A stretch of 64,000 nucleotides of DNA from a bacterium. Lineage in GTDB: Bacteria; UBP6; JAFGXH01. The notes below the pieces were generated by a model, which did no database searches, was not told the DNA's origin, and saw only the letters and a list, made by a program, of their open reading frames with translations. The stretch spans positions 27,898 through 91,897 of the forward strand of contig JAMOQH010000126.1 in the NCBI GenBank assembly GCA_027064085.1, in the 5' to 3' direction. The translations under genes were made by a program, and so were the position numbers. This document shows positions 1 to 7,452 of this stretch, one piece after another; position 1 is the stretch's first letter, and each line of letters starts with the position of its first letter.

Positions 1-1
1 T

Positions 2-100
2 TATGAACTGAAGCCGGGATTTTATTTCAAGACAGAAAATAATTTTAATATTAGTCCAAGAATTTTACTATATTTTGGTATTATTTTCAGGAGTGAATAA
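2..100 (+). CDS. C-terminal end of an upstream protein (partial), possibly an outer-membrane barrel
   Basis: An open frame enters from the left edge and ends at a TAA at 98-100, encoding 32 residues. The tail alternates aromatic and hydrophobic residues (LLYFGIIFRSE) and resembles the last strands of an outer-membrane barrel, a protein class common in this window. The gene start lies outside the window, so no function can be assigned. The barrel reading is inference from one or two strands only. Confidence 0.4.
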   Translation, partial: YELKPGFYFKTENNFNISPRILLYFGIIFRSE

Positions 101-105
101 AAATA

Positions 106-134
106 TTGAATTAATTGTTAAGAAATACTATATT
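106..134 (+). promoter_or_regulatory. Sigma-70-type promoter for the acyl-carrier-like gene
   Basis: TTGAAT (106-111) and TATATT (129-134) are separated by 17 bp, and the ATG follows 27 bp after the -10 box. Confidence 0.55.
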
Positions 135-161
135 CAACTATAGTTTTTTATTGGAGTATTT

Positions 162-398
162 ATGGAGAAGAAAGAGATTTTCAACAAAGTTAAAGAGATT
201 TTTAAAATTGAATTTACTGATTATAATAAGGAGATAACAATGAATACAACTTTTGATGATATAAAGGGGTATGAATTAAATAAAAAAGAATTCCTTTTAC
301 AAGTAGAGGAGTTTTTTGAAATTAAAATTGCTCCTAGAAATTTAGTTAAAATTAATATGATAAAAGATTTAGTTGAACATTTATATAGAATTGTTTAA
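162..398 (+). CDS. Acyl-carrier-protein-like small protein lacking the phosphopantetheine serine
   Basis: This 78-aa acidic, helical protein has the length and pattern of an acyl carrier protein. Aligning the helix-II/loop/helix-III region (ELNKKEFLLQVEEFFEIKI) to the canonical DSL...VELVMALEEEF pattern puts Glu38 (GYEL) where the phosphopantetheine serine normally sits, and no other serine is nearby. Indeed the protein contains no serine at all. If it is an ACP-fold protein it cannot carry an acyl group in the usual way and may act only as a binding partner. A GGAG ribosome site precedes the ATG and a promoter lies 28 bp upstream. It converges on tatC with a gap of 1 bp. No fatty-acid or polyketide genes are adjacent. 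The fold assignment comes from pattern matching only. Confidence 0.6.
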   Translation: MEKKEIFNKVKEIFKIEFTDYNKEITMNTTFDDIKGYELNKKEFLLQVEEFFEIKIAPRNLVKINMIKDLVEHLYRIV

Positions 399-399
399 T

Positions 400-1278
400 T
401 TACTCTTCTTTACTTTCTAAATCTTCTTTTTTTCTAAATTTTTCAAGTAATATAACAAGAAAGATACTAAATAAATAAAGAATTATTAATGGTGCTGCCA
501 TTAACACTTGAGACATTATATCGGGTGGCGTTAATACTGCTGCTGTTAAAAAAATTAAAACTAATGCAAATTTAAAAAACTTAATTAACCCTCTTGATGA
601 AATGATTCTCAAAAAAGCTAACATTAATAAAACAAGTGGTAATTCAAAAATAATACCAAAACCGAGAAGCATTTTTGAAAATATTTTAAAGTATGCATCC
701 ATGGTTAATATTGGTGTTAAACCTGTTTTTGCAAAGCTTAACGCAAAATCAATTATAAATGGAAAAACCAAGAAATAACCACTTAATGCTCCTCCAACAA
801 ATAAGATTGTTGCAAATATTACTATAGGTATAATAAAATGAGATTCACTTTCTTTAAAAGCAGGAGCAAAAAAACGCCACATAAAATAGAATATAAATGG
901 AAACGATATGAATAATCCTGTCAATAGTGCAACTTTTAAATATATTAAAAATGGTTCAAATGGACCTTGGTAATACAAAGGGGATTTCTCAACAACAGAA
1001 CCTAAATGTAATTGTATGGTATGAGCAATATTTGTTAATTCTGCTTTAGGTAAACTAGGAGAAATTTTATGTAGTAATGATACTAAATCAATTTCTGTTA
1101 AAGGCTTTGTGTTTAATTGAGGGAAATGTGCATCAATAGGCTTTCTTAATATATTGAATATATCCTCAGCCCAACTCCACGATATTAAAAATCCTACTAA
1201 TAACGATAGAGATGAATACTTTAATGCCTTTCTTAAATCTTTGAGATGTTCTGTAAATGTGAGCTCTTGATCTCTCAA
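400..1278 (-). CDS. tatC: Sec-independent protein translocase TatC
   Basis: TatC is the inner-membrane core of the twin-arginine translocon, which recognises RR signal peptides and exports folded proteins. The 292-aa product shows the N-terminal FTEHLKDLRKAL motif, the conserved GPFEPFLIYLKV stretch before the second membrane segment, six hydrophobic segments and the late LTPPD motif. It is longer than the usual ~250 aa because the first periplasmic loop (about residues 45-105) carries roughly 35 extra residues. It sits 1 bp downstream of rpsO and is probably cotranscribed with it. No tatA or tatB is present in the window, so the partners must lie elsewhere. Confidence 0.95.
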   Translation of the reverse strand: MRDQELTFTEHLKDLRKALKYSSLSLLVGFLISWSWAEDIFNILRKPIDAHFPQLNTKPLTEIDLVSLLHKISPSLPKAELTNIAHTIQLHLGSVVEKSPLYYQGPFEPFLIYLKVALLTGLFISFPFIFYFMWRFFAPAFKESESHFIIPIVIFATILFVGGALSGYFLVFPFIIDFALSFAKTGLTPILTMDAYFKIFSKMLLGFGIIFELPLVLLMLAFLRIISSRGLIKFFKFALVLIFLTAAVLTPPDIMSQVLMAAPLIILYLFSIFLVILLEKFRKKEDLESKEE

Positions 1279-1279
1279 C

Positions 1280-1549
1280 TTACTTTCTTATACCTAAATC
1301 CTTGATTAACTTTTGGTATCTTTCATTAGATTTACCTTTTAAATAAGTAAGAAGTTTTTTTCTTTTTGCAATCATTTTAAACAAACCTTGACGAGAATGA
1401 TAATCGTGCTTATGTAATTTAAAATGTTCTGTTAATATTTTTATCTTAGTTGTTAATATAGCAACTTGAACTTCTGGTGAACCTGTATCACCTTCATGTT
1501 GTTTAAAGTGATTAATGATAATTTCTTTTTCTTCTCTTAACAATGCCAT
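1280..1549 (-). CDS. rpsO: 30S ribosomal protein S15
   Basis: The 89-aa product has the standard S15 length and signature, including [16 protein letters not shown], the [18 protein letters not shown] stretch and the basic RKKLLTYLK tail. S15 binds the central domain of 16S rRNA early in 30S assembly. A GGAGA ribosome site stands just before the ATG, and a good sigma-70 promoter lies 36 bp upstream. In many bacteria rpsO is followed by pnp, but here tatC follows directly with 1 bp between the genes. Confidence 0.97.
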   Translation of the reverse strand: MALLREEKEIIINHFKQHEGDTGSPEVQVAILTTKIKILTEHFKLHKHDYHSRQGLFKMIAKRKKLLTYLKGKSNERYQKLIKDLGIRK

Positions 1550-1584
1550 TTGTACTCTCCATATATTCTACAAACAAGACCCGT

Positions 1585-1613
1585 AATATAATCTATTTGT
1601 ATTAAATTGTCAA
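1585..1613 (-). promoter_or_regulatory. Sigma-70-type promoter for rpsO-tatC
   Basis: On the minus strand TTGACA (1608-1613) is followed after exactly 17 bp by TATATT (1585-1590). The 36-nt interval to the rpsO start ends in a GGAGA ribosome site. Confidence 0.8.
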
Positions 1614-1716
1614 GAGTAATTATACAAAAGTTAAACAAATTTTAAGTTTCAGTTACAAATATCAAACAAGTGATATACTAAAAACCAGTAAAACGCTGTA
1701 ATTTGCTTAACTTTTC

Positions 1717-1755
1717 AAGTGAAAATGCGATAAGAGAGAGTATATGTATTCACTT
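1717..1755. repeat. Short inverted repeat in the rpsO-hlyIII intergenic region
   Basis: AAGTGAA (1717-1723) and TTCACTT (1749-1755) are perfect inverted copies 25 bp apart. They lie between the rpsO promoter and the hairpin at 1775-1808. The function is unknown and chance is possible in AT-rich DNA. Confidence 0.3.
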
Positions 1756-1774
1756 TGGTGAGCAGTTGAACGAC

Positions 1775-1808
1775 AGTATAAAAGACAAATTTATTTGGCT
1801 TTTATACT
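1775..1808 (-). terminator. Hairpin 3' of the haemolysin-III gene, possible terminator
   Basis: AGTATAAAAG (1775-1784) and CTTTTATACT (1799-1808) form a perfect 10-bp inverted repeat, extended by CAAA/TTTG inside after one mismatch, with a TTTA loop. It lies 12 bp beyond the stop of the haemolysin-III-like gene, where a terminator is expected. It lacks a clean T-run, so a regulatory hairpin is also possible. Confidence 0.5.
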
Positions 1809-1820
1809 CAAACACTATCC

Positions 1821-2462
1821 TTAATCCATATATAAAATATATTTATAAAGTAACATAAATTGAGCCAAACTACCTAGTAATACAAAAATATGCCATAATT
1901 CATGAAAACCAAAATATTTAAAATCAGGTTTTTTAATTGTATAAATTATTGCTCCAATAGAATAAAATGCTCCTTCTATTAAAAGCCAATCTAATGCACC
2001 GCTTGAAATGGACTTAGATAAAGGGTAAATCGCAATAAGTACAAGCCAACCCATAAATAAGTAAAGCCCAACATATAACTTTCTAGGCATATCTAGCCAA
2101 AATAATTTTAAAAATAATCCTATAATTGTGATTCCCCACGCTACACCAAATAAGCTCCATCCCCAAGCTCCTTTTAAGCCAATTAAGGTGATAGGAGTAT
2201 AACTTCCTGCTATCATTACAAAAATCATAATGTGATCAATTTTTCTTAAAGTTTTTAATGTTTTAGCACCTACACTTGCCCAATGATAAACTGTACTAGA
2301 TGTGTAAAGCATAATCATACTTGCTGAAAATATAGAAAATGATACAACATGTAAGGTTTTCCCCATTTTTACAGCAGGAACTACTAATATAGGCAAAGAG
2401 GCTATCGCAAACAGTATTCCAATAAAATGTGTTGCTCCATTCATCGGCTCTCTTAACTTCAT
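1821..2462 (-). CDS. Haemolysin III / PAQR-family membrane protein
   Basis: This 213-aa, seven-membrane-segment protein belongs to the HlyIII/YqfA (PAQR) family. The family motifs are visible: SSTVYHW (Ser and His of the predicted zinc site), DHIMIFVMIAGSYTP with its Asp, and FHELWHIFVLLGS with the two C-terminal His. PAQR relatives in eukaryotes are adiponectin receptors with a zinc-dependent hydrolase-like site. The bacterial role is not firmly known, and the 'haemolysin' name is historical rather than evidence of a toxin. The gene diverges from rpoZ and has its own promoter candidate. Confidence 0.9.
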   Translation of the reverse strand: MKLREPMNGATHFIGILFAIASLPILVVPAVKMGKTLHVVSFSIFSASMIMLYTSSTVYHWASVGAKTLKTLRKIDHIMIFVMIAGSYTPITLIGLKGAWGWSLFGVAWGITIIGLFLKLFWLDMPRKLYVGLYLFMGWLVLIAIYPLSKSISSGALDWLLIEGAFYSIGAIIYTIKKPDFKYFGFHELWHIFVLLGSLAQFMLLYKYILYMD

Positions 2463-2498
2463 AAATATCTCTCAAAATAAATAAACAATACCATTAAA

Positions 2499-2529
2499 AT
2501 TATATTAATACTATTTAACAATATGTCAA
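2499..2529 (-). promoter_or_regulatory. Promoter candidate for the haemolysin-III-like gene
   Basis: On the minus strand a perfect TTGACA (2524-2529) and a perfect TATAAT (2499-2504) are separated by 19 bp, which is longer than optimal. Confidence 0.45.
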
Positions 2530-2530
2530 T

Positions 2531-2619
2531 AAAAAAGATTGATTTATTCAATAAAACTTCCCTAAAACTCAGGATTTATACTTTTCTTATAGATTATTGT
2601 AAAAAAAGATTGATTTATT
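2531..2619 (+). repeat. 18-bp direct repeat upstream of rpoZ
   Basis: The same 18 bp (AAAAAAGATTGATTTATT) occurs at 2531-2548 and again at 2602-2619, a spacing of 71 bp. The second copy supplies the rpoZ -35 box (TTGATT). The first copy has no matching -10 box, so it may be a decayed promoter duplicate or a second regulator site. Confidence 0.7.
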
Positions 2620-2640
2620 ATATAAAATTTTATATAATAA
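2610..2640 (+). promoter_or_regulatory. rpoZ promoter with the -10 box inside a 26-bp perfect palindrome
   Basis: TTGATT (2610-2615), a 17-bp spacer and TATAAT (2633-2638) form a promoter 23 bp before the rpoZ start. Positions 2615-2640 are a perfect 13+13 bp palindrome made only of A and T that covers the spacer and -10 box. This could be an operator for a dimeric repressor, or a cruciform/melting element. Confidence 0.65.
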
Positions 2641-2660
2641 CGAGTTTTAATGGAGGGATA

Positions 2661-2948
2661 ATGGCAAGAGTAACTGTAGAAGACTGCCTAGTGAAAATAC
2701 CAAATAGATTTGCATTAGTAATTCTTGCAACACAAAGAACAAGAATGTTGCTTAGAGGAGCTGATCCAAAAATTGAAAGTGATAATAAATTTCCTGTTAT
2801 TGCTCTTAGAGAAATCGCAGCAGGTTATGTAAGATTTACAAGAGATGTAGAAGAAGAATTAAAAGAAACATTTGATGAATTTAAAATCTCTTATTACTAC
2901 CCAAAAGAAAAGAATACCGATGAAGTTTCAGGATTAACTCTTATTTAG
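2661..2948 (+). CDS. rpoZ: RNA polymerase omega subunit
   Basis: The 95-aa product beginning [21 protein letters not shown] matches the omega signature (VEDCL.. NRFALV..A..R.. and the ALREIAAG helix). Omega chaperones the beta' subunit of RNA polymerase. The ATG at 2661 is chosen because GGAGG lies 4 bp upstream and the family N-terminus starts there. The frame stays open upstream to 2523, but that part covers the promoter and has no family similarity. The 3' end overlaps the convergent ankyrin-lipoprotein gene by 8 bp. Confidence 0.95.
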   Translation: MARVTVEDCLVKIPNRFALVILATQRTRMLLRGADPKIESDNKFPVIALREIAAGYVRFTRDVEEELKETFDEFKISYYYPKEKNTDEVSGLTLI

Positions 2949-3900
2949 TATTTTCTATTTTTATTTTTAAATAATTTGCAATTTCAGTATTATTTTCGTC
3001 TATAGCAATTTCAAAACTATTTTTTCCATTATTATTTTCTTGTGTAATATCAGCACCAGATTCAACAAGTACTTTTACTATTTCAAGGTTTTTGCTCATT
3101 ACTGCACTCATTAAAGCGGTCCAGTTGAAGTTCGTTTTAGTGTTTACATTTGCTCCATAACCTAGAATAAGCATTACTGCATCGAGTTTTCCTGATTTAG
3201 CAGCACTCATTAATGTAGTCCAACCATCTCTATTTTGGGAGTTCATTTTTATACCTATAGAGTCTAAAAATGTCATCATTTCAATATTTCCTTTTTCTGA
3301 AGCAATTATCATTAAATTTGATTTGTTTTTATTTTTTCTCCAAAATTTAGGCATTTTAGTTTTAATATATTTAAGTATCTCTAAATTACCTCCTAACACA
3401 GCAAATTGAATTATTGTATAACCTTCATATAATCCTTCTTCTATTTTAAATTTGATATGAACTTTATAGGTTTCTATTAATTTTTTGAAATTTTTATAAT
3501 CCCCATTTTCTGTAACTATTGAAATTAAATTTCTACCATTAAAGTTAAATTTATTAAGTTTTGCTTTATTTTTTAATAATTCATTAAAAACTTTATATCT
3601 TTTATTTAAATAAGCAATTATTATTGGTGTATTATCTAAAGAATCAGGTTCATTAATATCATTTATTTTATTTTTTATTAACCATATAGAAATATCATCG
3701 TAACCTTTTCTTATGGAATATATTAAAAAACTATCTGTTTTATTTATTTTTTTATTTAACTTATAACCTTTTTGGTGAAATTCTTTTAAATCTTGTAAAC
3801 GCCCTCTTTCTATTGCTTCAAGAGGTGTTTTAGCTTTACAAGATGATAATATAATTAATAATATTATTAAAAATATATATAAGATTCTTTTAATTTTCAT
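2941..3900 (-). CDS. Ankyrin-repeat lipoprotein
   Basis: The 319-aa product starts with a lipoprotein signal peptide ending ILSSC (Cys21) and then carries ankyrin-type repeats over about residues 28-315. The clearest are [23 protein letters not shown], then [23 protein letters not shown] and [23 protein letters not shown]. Ankyrin stacks bind other proteins, so the likely role is a periplasmic or outer-membrane-anchored interaction partner. It is the last gene of the operon led by the adenylate cyclase, 7 bp after a small barrel gene. Its 3' end overlaps rpoZ on the other strand. Confidence 0.85.
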   Translation of the reverse strand: MKIKRILYIFLIILLIILSSCKAKTPLEAIERGRLQDLKEFHQKGYKLNKKINKTDSFLIYSIRKGYDDISIWLIKNKINDINEPDSLDNTPIIIAYLNKRYKVFNELLKNKAKLNKFNFNGRNLISIVTENGDYKNFKKLIETYKVHIKFKIEEGLYEGYTIIQFAVLGGNLEILKYIKTKMPKFWRKNKNKSNLMIIASEKGNIEMMTFLDSIGIKMNSQNRDGWTTLMSAAKSGKLDAVMLILGYGANVNTKTNFNWTALMSAVMSKNLEIVKVLVESGADITQENNNGKNSFEIAIDENNTEIANYLKIKIENTK

Positions 3901-3907
3901 AACAACC

Positions 3908-4450
3908 TTAAAAATAAGTTCCTATACCTATATAATAATTAAGGTACAAACTAGTTGTATTTTTACCATTTATTAAGAAACTAGTAAAGTTATTATATGT
4001 ATAAAGCCTTAATAAATTAAATAAAGAGAATTCTATACCTATAGAGATAGATATTCCTAAGTCAAAATATGGATAAAGAGCTGTTTTTAACTCTAGCTTT
4101 GTATATAAAATTTCATATAATCTAAGCTTGTATCCCATTTCTATTGTTGTTAAGGAGTTTATAATGTTATAGTTTACTTGCCCCGTTAATCCATTATAAA
4201 ATAAGAAGTATTTATCAATTCCTATAGAAATTTTATCTACATTAAATGAGAATTTACTATTATTTAAGTTGTTCCAAACCCAAATGCTTCCTCCTAGAGA
4301 TGTATTTATTTGAATTCTATTTGTTAAGTCACTGATTTTAAGTGTGTTAAATTTTCTTATTTCTGGTTTAGGTATTTTATTTTCAGTGTATTTAGATAAT
4401 AAGGGAGAGGAAAATATAAGAAATATAAAAAATATAAAAAATTTATTCAT
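3908..4450 (-). CDS. Small outer-membrane-barrel-like protein
   Basis: The 180-aa product has a signal peptide (hydrophobic to about residue 19, cleavage near LLSK). Beyond that are alternating polar/hydrophobic strands ending YYIGIGTYF, a terminal aromatic as required by the barrel-assembly machinery. It is not recognised as a named family. Its start overlaps the stop of the next upstream gene by 1 bp (TAATG), so the two are translationally coupled. That neighbour is another small barrel and they may form a pair. Barrel topology is inferred. Confidence 0.6.
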   Translation of the reverse strand: MNKFFIFFIFLIFSSPLLSKYTENKIPKPEIRKFNTLKISDLTNRIQINTSLGGSIWVWNNLNNSKFSFNVDKISIGIDKYFLFYNGLTGQVNYNIINSLTTIEMGYKLRLYEILYTKLELKTALYPYFDLGISISIGIEFSLFNLLRLYTYNNFTSFLINGKNTTSLYLNYYIGIGTYF

Positions 4451-4938
4451 TAAAATTCTATCCTTATAAAAAAAACTCCACTTATTGACACTGCAATATA
4501 TTTATTGGTTCCAATAAATGTATAAACAGAAGCTTCAGTACCAATTTTTAGTCTTTTCCATATATTGTAGGCATGAAATAGTGCTCCTCCATAAGCTCTA
4601 AAATAAATCAAATGATTTAAATTGTTATCATTTAGCATATAATAACCTCCTCCATAACCAATAAAAGGATGAATATCAAAAAAATAAAATTCATACATCC
4701 AAGATAGTTCTAGTTGTATCTTTGATAATTTATTAAATTCAAAATTAGTAGAAATATTACTCTTAATATATAAGTTTTTACCTATATCAAAATTAAAAAT
4801 TAATCCATTATGTATATTTTTGTAATCTTCAGTTTTTAGAGTCCTTATGTATGTCATTTCTGAATCAAAAGAAACCCAGTTTTTTGAAAAGATATTTATT
4901 GTAGCTGTAAATATAATTAAATATATAAATATTTTCAT
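4450..4938 (-). CDS. Small outer-membrane-barrel-like protein
   Basis: The 162-aa product has a signal peptide (MKIFIYLIIFTATINIFSK) and a strand-rich body ending GVFFIRIEF, a typical barrel C-terminus with a final Phe. The stretch HPFIGYGGGYYML resembles a Gly/Tyr-rich hairpin of small eight-stranded barrels. It overlaps murG by 4 bp (ATGA) upstream and the next barrel gene by 1 bp downstream. No named family is recognised. Confidence 0.6.
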   Translation of the reverse strand: MKIFIYLIIFTATINIFSKNWVSFDSEMTYIRTLKTEDYKNIHNGLIFNFDIGKNLYIKSNISTNFEFNKLSKIQLELSWMYEFYFFDIHPFIGYGGGYYMLNDNNLNHLIYFRAYGGALFHAYNIWKRLKIGTEASVYTFIGTNKYIAVSISGVFFIRIEF

Positions 4939-6020
4939 TTATCTATGTATTCTAGAACTTTTTTTAAAATTATTTCTTCTGTTTTTTGTTTAGGTAGTAA
5001 ATCAAAGCTAGATTTCATTTCAGAATATTTTTCAGGAGAATTTTTTAATTCCATGATTTTACTGATTAGAATATCAGGAGTTAAATCTTTTTCTTCTATC
5101 ATAATAGCTGAATTACTATCCACTAATTCTCGTGCATTTAAAACTTGATGATTATCCGTAGCTTGTGGAAACGGTATTAAAATAGATGGTTTTTTAACTA
5201 GTTTTAATTCAGAAAGAGTAGTCGCTCCAGCTCTGCATATAATTAAGTCTGCATTATTATAAGCAGTTGACATATCCTCTATAAATGTTGTTAATTCGAT
5301 GTTTTCGGCTTTAGGATTAAATTTAGAGTATAATTCTCTAGTTTTGTCATAGGTGTATTTACCTGTTTGGTGAATGATATTAAAATCTTTTAAGTTAGGA
5401 GATGCTTCTGCAATAATTTCATTTATTTTTCTAGCTCCTTGACTTCCACCAAATATTAAAATATTTTTGATTTCACTGTTACTTTTTTTTATTTCTATTT
5501 CTCTGATTGCTTTTCTTACTGGATTTCCACTAAATACAATTTTTTCTTTTTTAAAAAATTTATGTGAATATTCAAATGTTGTAAAAATATTATTTACAAA
5601 CTTACTTAATATTTTGTTGGTAATACCTGGAACGGAGTTTTGTTCAAAGATAAATGTAGGATATTTCTCCATCCATGCAGATATTAATGCTGGCCCCGAT
5701 GCATAACCTCCTAAACCAATAACAGCATCAGGAACAAAATTATTTATTATTTCTTTGGATTTAAATATAGAACTTGGGATTTTAAATAAATTTTTTATAG
5801 TATTTTTTTTACTTGTACCTTTTATTCCGCCAATATCAATTAACTCTAATTTAAAATTTGTTGCAGGAACTTTTTCCACTTCAATACCTTTTTTAGTTCC
5901 TATGAATAAAATATCTACATTTGTTAGGTTTTCTTTGAGATAGTTGGCAAATGCCAAGCCTGGAAATAGGTGGCCACCTGTTCCTCCTCCTGCAAAAATG
6001 AATCTATAATTTTTTTTCAT
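4935..6020 (-). CDS. murG: UDP-GlcNAc : undecaprenyl-PP-MurNAc-pentapeptide GlcNAc transferase MurG
   Basis: MurG converts lipid I to lipid II on the inner face of the cytoplasmic membrane. The 361-aa product has the N-terminal GGGTGGHLFPGLA loop, the middle GGSQGARKIN motif, a late IICRAGATTLSEL motif that contacts UDP-GlcNAc, and PQATDNHQ. Length is normal for the family. Usually murG sits in the dcw cluster beside ftsW and murC. Here it lies in a cAMP-signalling operon, overlapping the phosphodiesterase-like gene by 4 bp, while murC is 8.4 kb away. Confidence 0.97.
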   Translation of the reverse strand: MKKNYRFIFAGGGTGGHLFPGLAFANYLKENLTNVDILFIGTKKGIEVEKVPATNFKLELIDIGGIKGTSKKNTIKNLFKIPSSIFKSKEIINNFVPDAVIGLGGYASGPALISAWMEKYPTFIFEQNSVPGITNKILSKFVNNIFTTFEYSHKFFKKEKIVFSGNPVRKAIREIEIKKSNSEIKNILIFGGSQGARKINEIIAEASPNLKDFNIIHQTGKYTYDKTRELYSKFNPKAENIELTTFIEDMSTAYNNADLIICRAGATTLSELKLVKKPSILIPFPQATDNHQVLNARELVDSNSAIMIEEKDLTPDILISKIMELKNSPEKYSEMKSSFDLLPKQKTEEIILKKVLEYIDK

Positions 6021-6778
6021 ATCTCTATTGTTTCTCCCATTTTAGCAAATCTAATTCTATGATCTTTTATCTGTTTTACTTCCTCTATAACGGTATTCGT
6101 TACAGAAGGCTTAATATGGTATAAGTAGATAGGAACATCTTTTTTAATCTTTTTTAAATCTATAGCAAGTGTTGCAGGAGAATAATGTTTTGATGCATCT
6201 GCAACATCTTGAAGAGCATTAGAAAATGAAATTTCCATAAAAATAGCCTTTAGGTTTTTCTTTCTATTTGCTGTTTTCCAAATTTGATCAGTATTGCTTG
6301 TATCTGATGAATAAATAAAACTTGATTTACCATCATCAATAACAAATGCAGTTGATAAAACAGTGTGATTAACTTCAACAGAAGTTATTTTATATCCACC
6401 CATAGAAAACTTACTGTTAGGTTCGGTTCCTTTAAATTTAAATACTGGATTTTCCTTTGTTGGAATAGATGTAAAATCTGGCCAAATTAACCAATTGAAT
6501 ATATTGTTTTTAACTACTTCTAAAGTTTTATGTGCTCCTCTAACATTAATTGGAGGTCTTTGTCCAAAAATTAAATCACCCCATAAAGGCAGATCTTTTA
6601 TGTGATCCATATGTGAATGGCTTAATAATAAGTTGTCAATTTTAAGCAATGATTCCATATCCATTGAATGCAATAAACCACCTGCATCAATTAATAATTT
6701 ATCATCAATTAAATAACTTATGCTATGATTTTCAACTCCTAGTTCTCCACCACTTACGCCTAGCATTGATATTTTCAT
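6017..6778 (-). CDS. Class II cyclic-nucleotide phosphodiesterase-like metallo-hydrolase
   Basis: The 253-aa protein has a metallo-beta-lactamase fold with LLLSHSHMDHIKDLPL (HxHxDH zinc site), a late Asp in SSDTSNTDQIW and a C-terminal LYHIKPS. The pattern IFMEISF...SKHYSPATLAIDL followed by HIKP is what I associate with class II cAMP phosphodiesterases (PDEase_II family), rather than with RNase Z or beta-lactamases. The predicted reaction is cAMP to AMP. The neighbours strongly support this: a cyclic-nucleotide-binding protein ends 8 bp upstream, preceded by an adenylate cyclase. It overlaps murG by 4 bp. Subfamily assignment is inference. Confidence 0.8.
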   Translation of the reverse strand: MKISMLGVSGGELGVENHSISYLIDDKLLIDAGGLLHSMDMESLLKIDNLLLSHSHMDHIKDLPLWGDLIFGQRPPINVRGAHKTLEVVKNNIFNWLIWPDFTSIPTKENPVFKFKGTEPNSKFSMGGYKITSVEVNHTVLSTAFVIDDGKSSFIYSSDTSNTDQIWKTANRKKNLKAIFMEISFSNALQDVADASKHYSPATLAIDLKKIKKDVPIYLYHIKPSVTNTVIEEVKQIKDHRIRFAKMGETIEI

Positions 6779-6786
6779 ATATTCTC

Positions 6787-7443
6787 CTAATTAAACTCTT
6801 TAAATCTTTCTTTTTTAGTTAAGTAATCAAAAAATTCACTAAATACTTTAAAGTCAGGAATTTTAAAAATTGGACCATTTATTTGAATTAATAGCTCATT
6901 TCTAACTAATTTTGCCAAAACTTTTTTTATTATAATTGAGTCTATCATAATTGAAGATGCTATATCTGAAACAATTATAGTTAACTCTACTTCATTTTCT
7001 TCTTCTTTCATCACTTCAATGCCTTTCTCTCTTAAATAGTGAACAACTCGGCTTTCTGGTGTTCTTAGAAGTAAGTTTTCTATTTGTAAGTCTGCTTGAG
7101 CAAGCCTAGTTGCGAGTTTTTGTAGCATTTTTATTGCAATATCAGCATTTCCTCTTATCATTGCCTCAAAAGTAGACGGATTTATTACTAATATTTTTGA
7201 ATCAACAGAAACTCTTATTGTTGCAGTTCTTGGTTTTCCATTAAGTATTGCCATTTCTCCAAAGAATTCTCCTTTTTGTAATGTTGCTAGTACTTTTTCT
7301 TGGCCACCTATTTTTTTTAAAACTTCAACTTCTCCTTCTTGAATTACAAACATCTCATTACCCTTATCGTTATCATGAAAAAGGTATTCTCCTTGTTTAA
7401 AAGACTTTCCGTATTTATTAAATAATTGTTCTTCTGCACTCAT
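6787..7443 (-). CDS. Cyclic-nucleotide-binding, Crp/Fnr-like protein
   Basis: The 218-aa protein has an N-terminal cyclic-nucleotide-binding domain (about 10-125). Its phosphate-binding cassette GEFFGEMAILNGKPRTATIRV carries the Glu that contacts ribose and the Arg that contacts the cyclic phosphate, so cAMP binding is likely. The C-terminal part (about 145-205) has the length and helix pattern of a Crp winged helix. However, the recognition-helix region (VSDIASSIMIDSIIIKKVL) lacks the usual T.E.VSR, so DNA binding is uncertain. The gene sits between the predicted cAMP synthase and cAMP phosphodiesterase, which suggests it is the effector of the module. Confidence 0.85.
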   Translation of the reverse strand: MSAEEQLFNKYGKSFKQGEYLFHDNDKGNEMFVIQEGEVEVLKKIGGQEKVLATLQKGEFFGEMAILNGKPRTATIRVSVDSKILVINPSTFEAMIRGNADIAIKMLQKLATRLAQADLQIENLLLRTPESRVVHYLREKGIEVMKEEENEVELTIIVSDIASSIMIDSIIIKKVLAKLVRNELLIQINGPIFKIPDFKVFSEFFDYLTKKERFKEFN

Positions 7444-7452
7444 CTAATCTCC

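Noticed and set aside
1821-2462. Haemolysin / toxin function
   Set aside because: The HlyIII name is historical; the sequence is a PAQR-type membrane protein with a predicted metal site and no toxin features.
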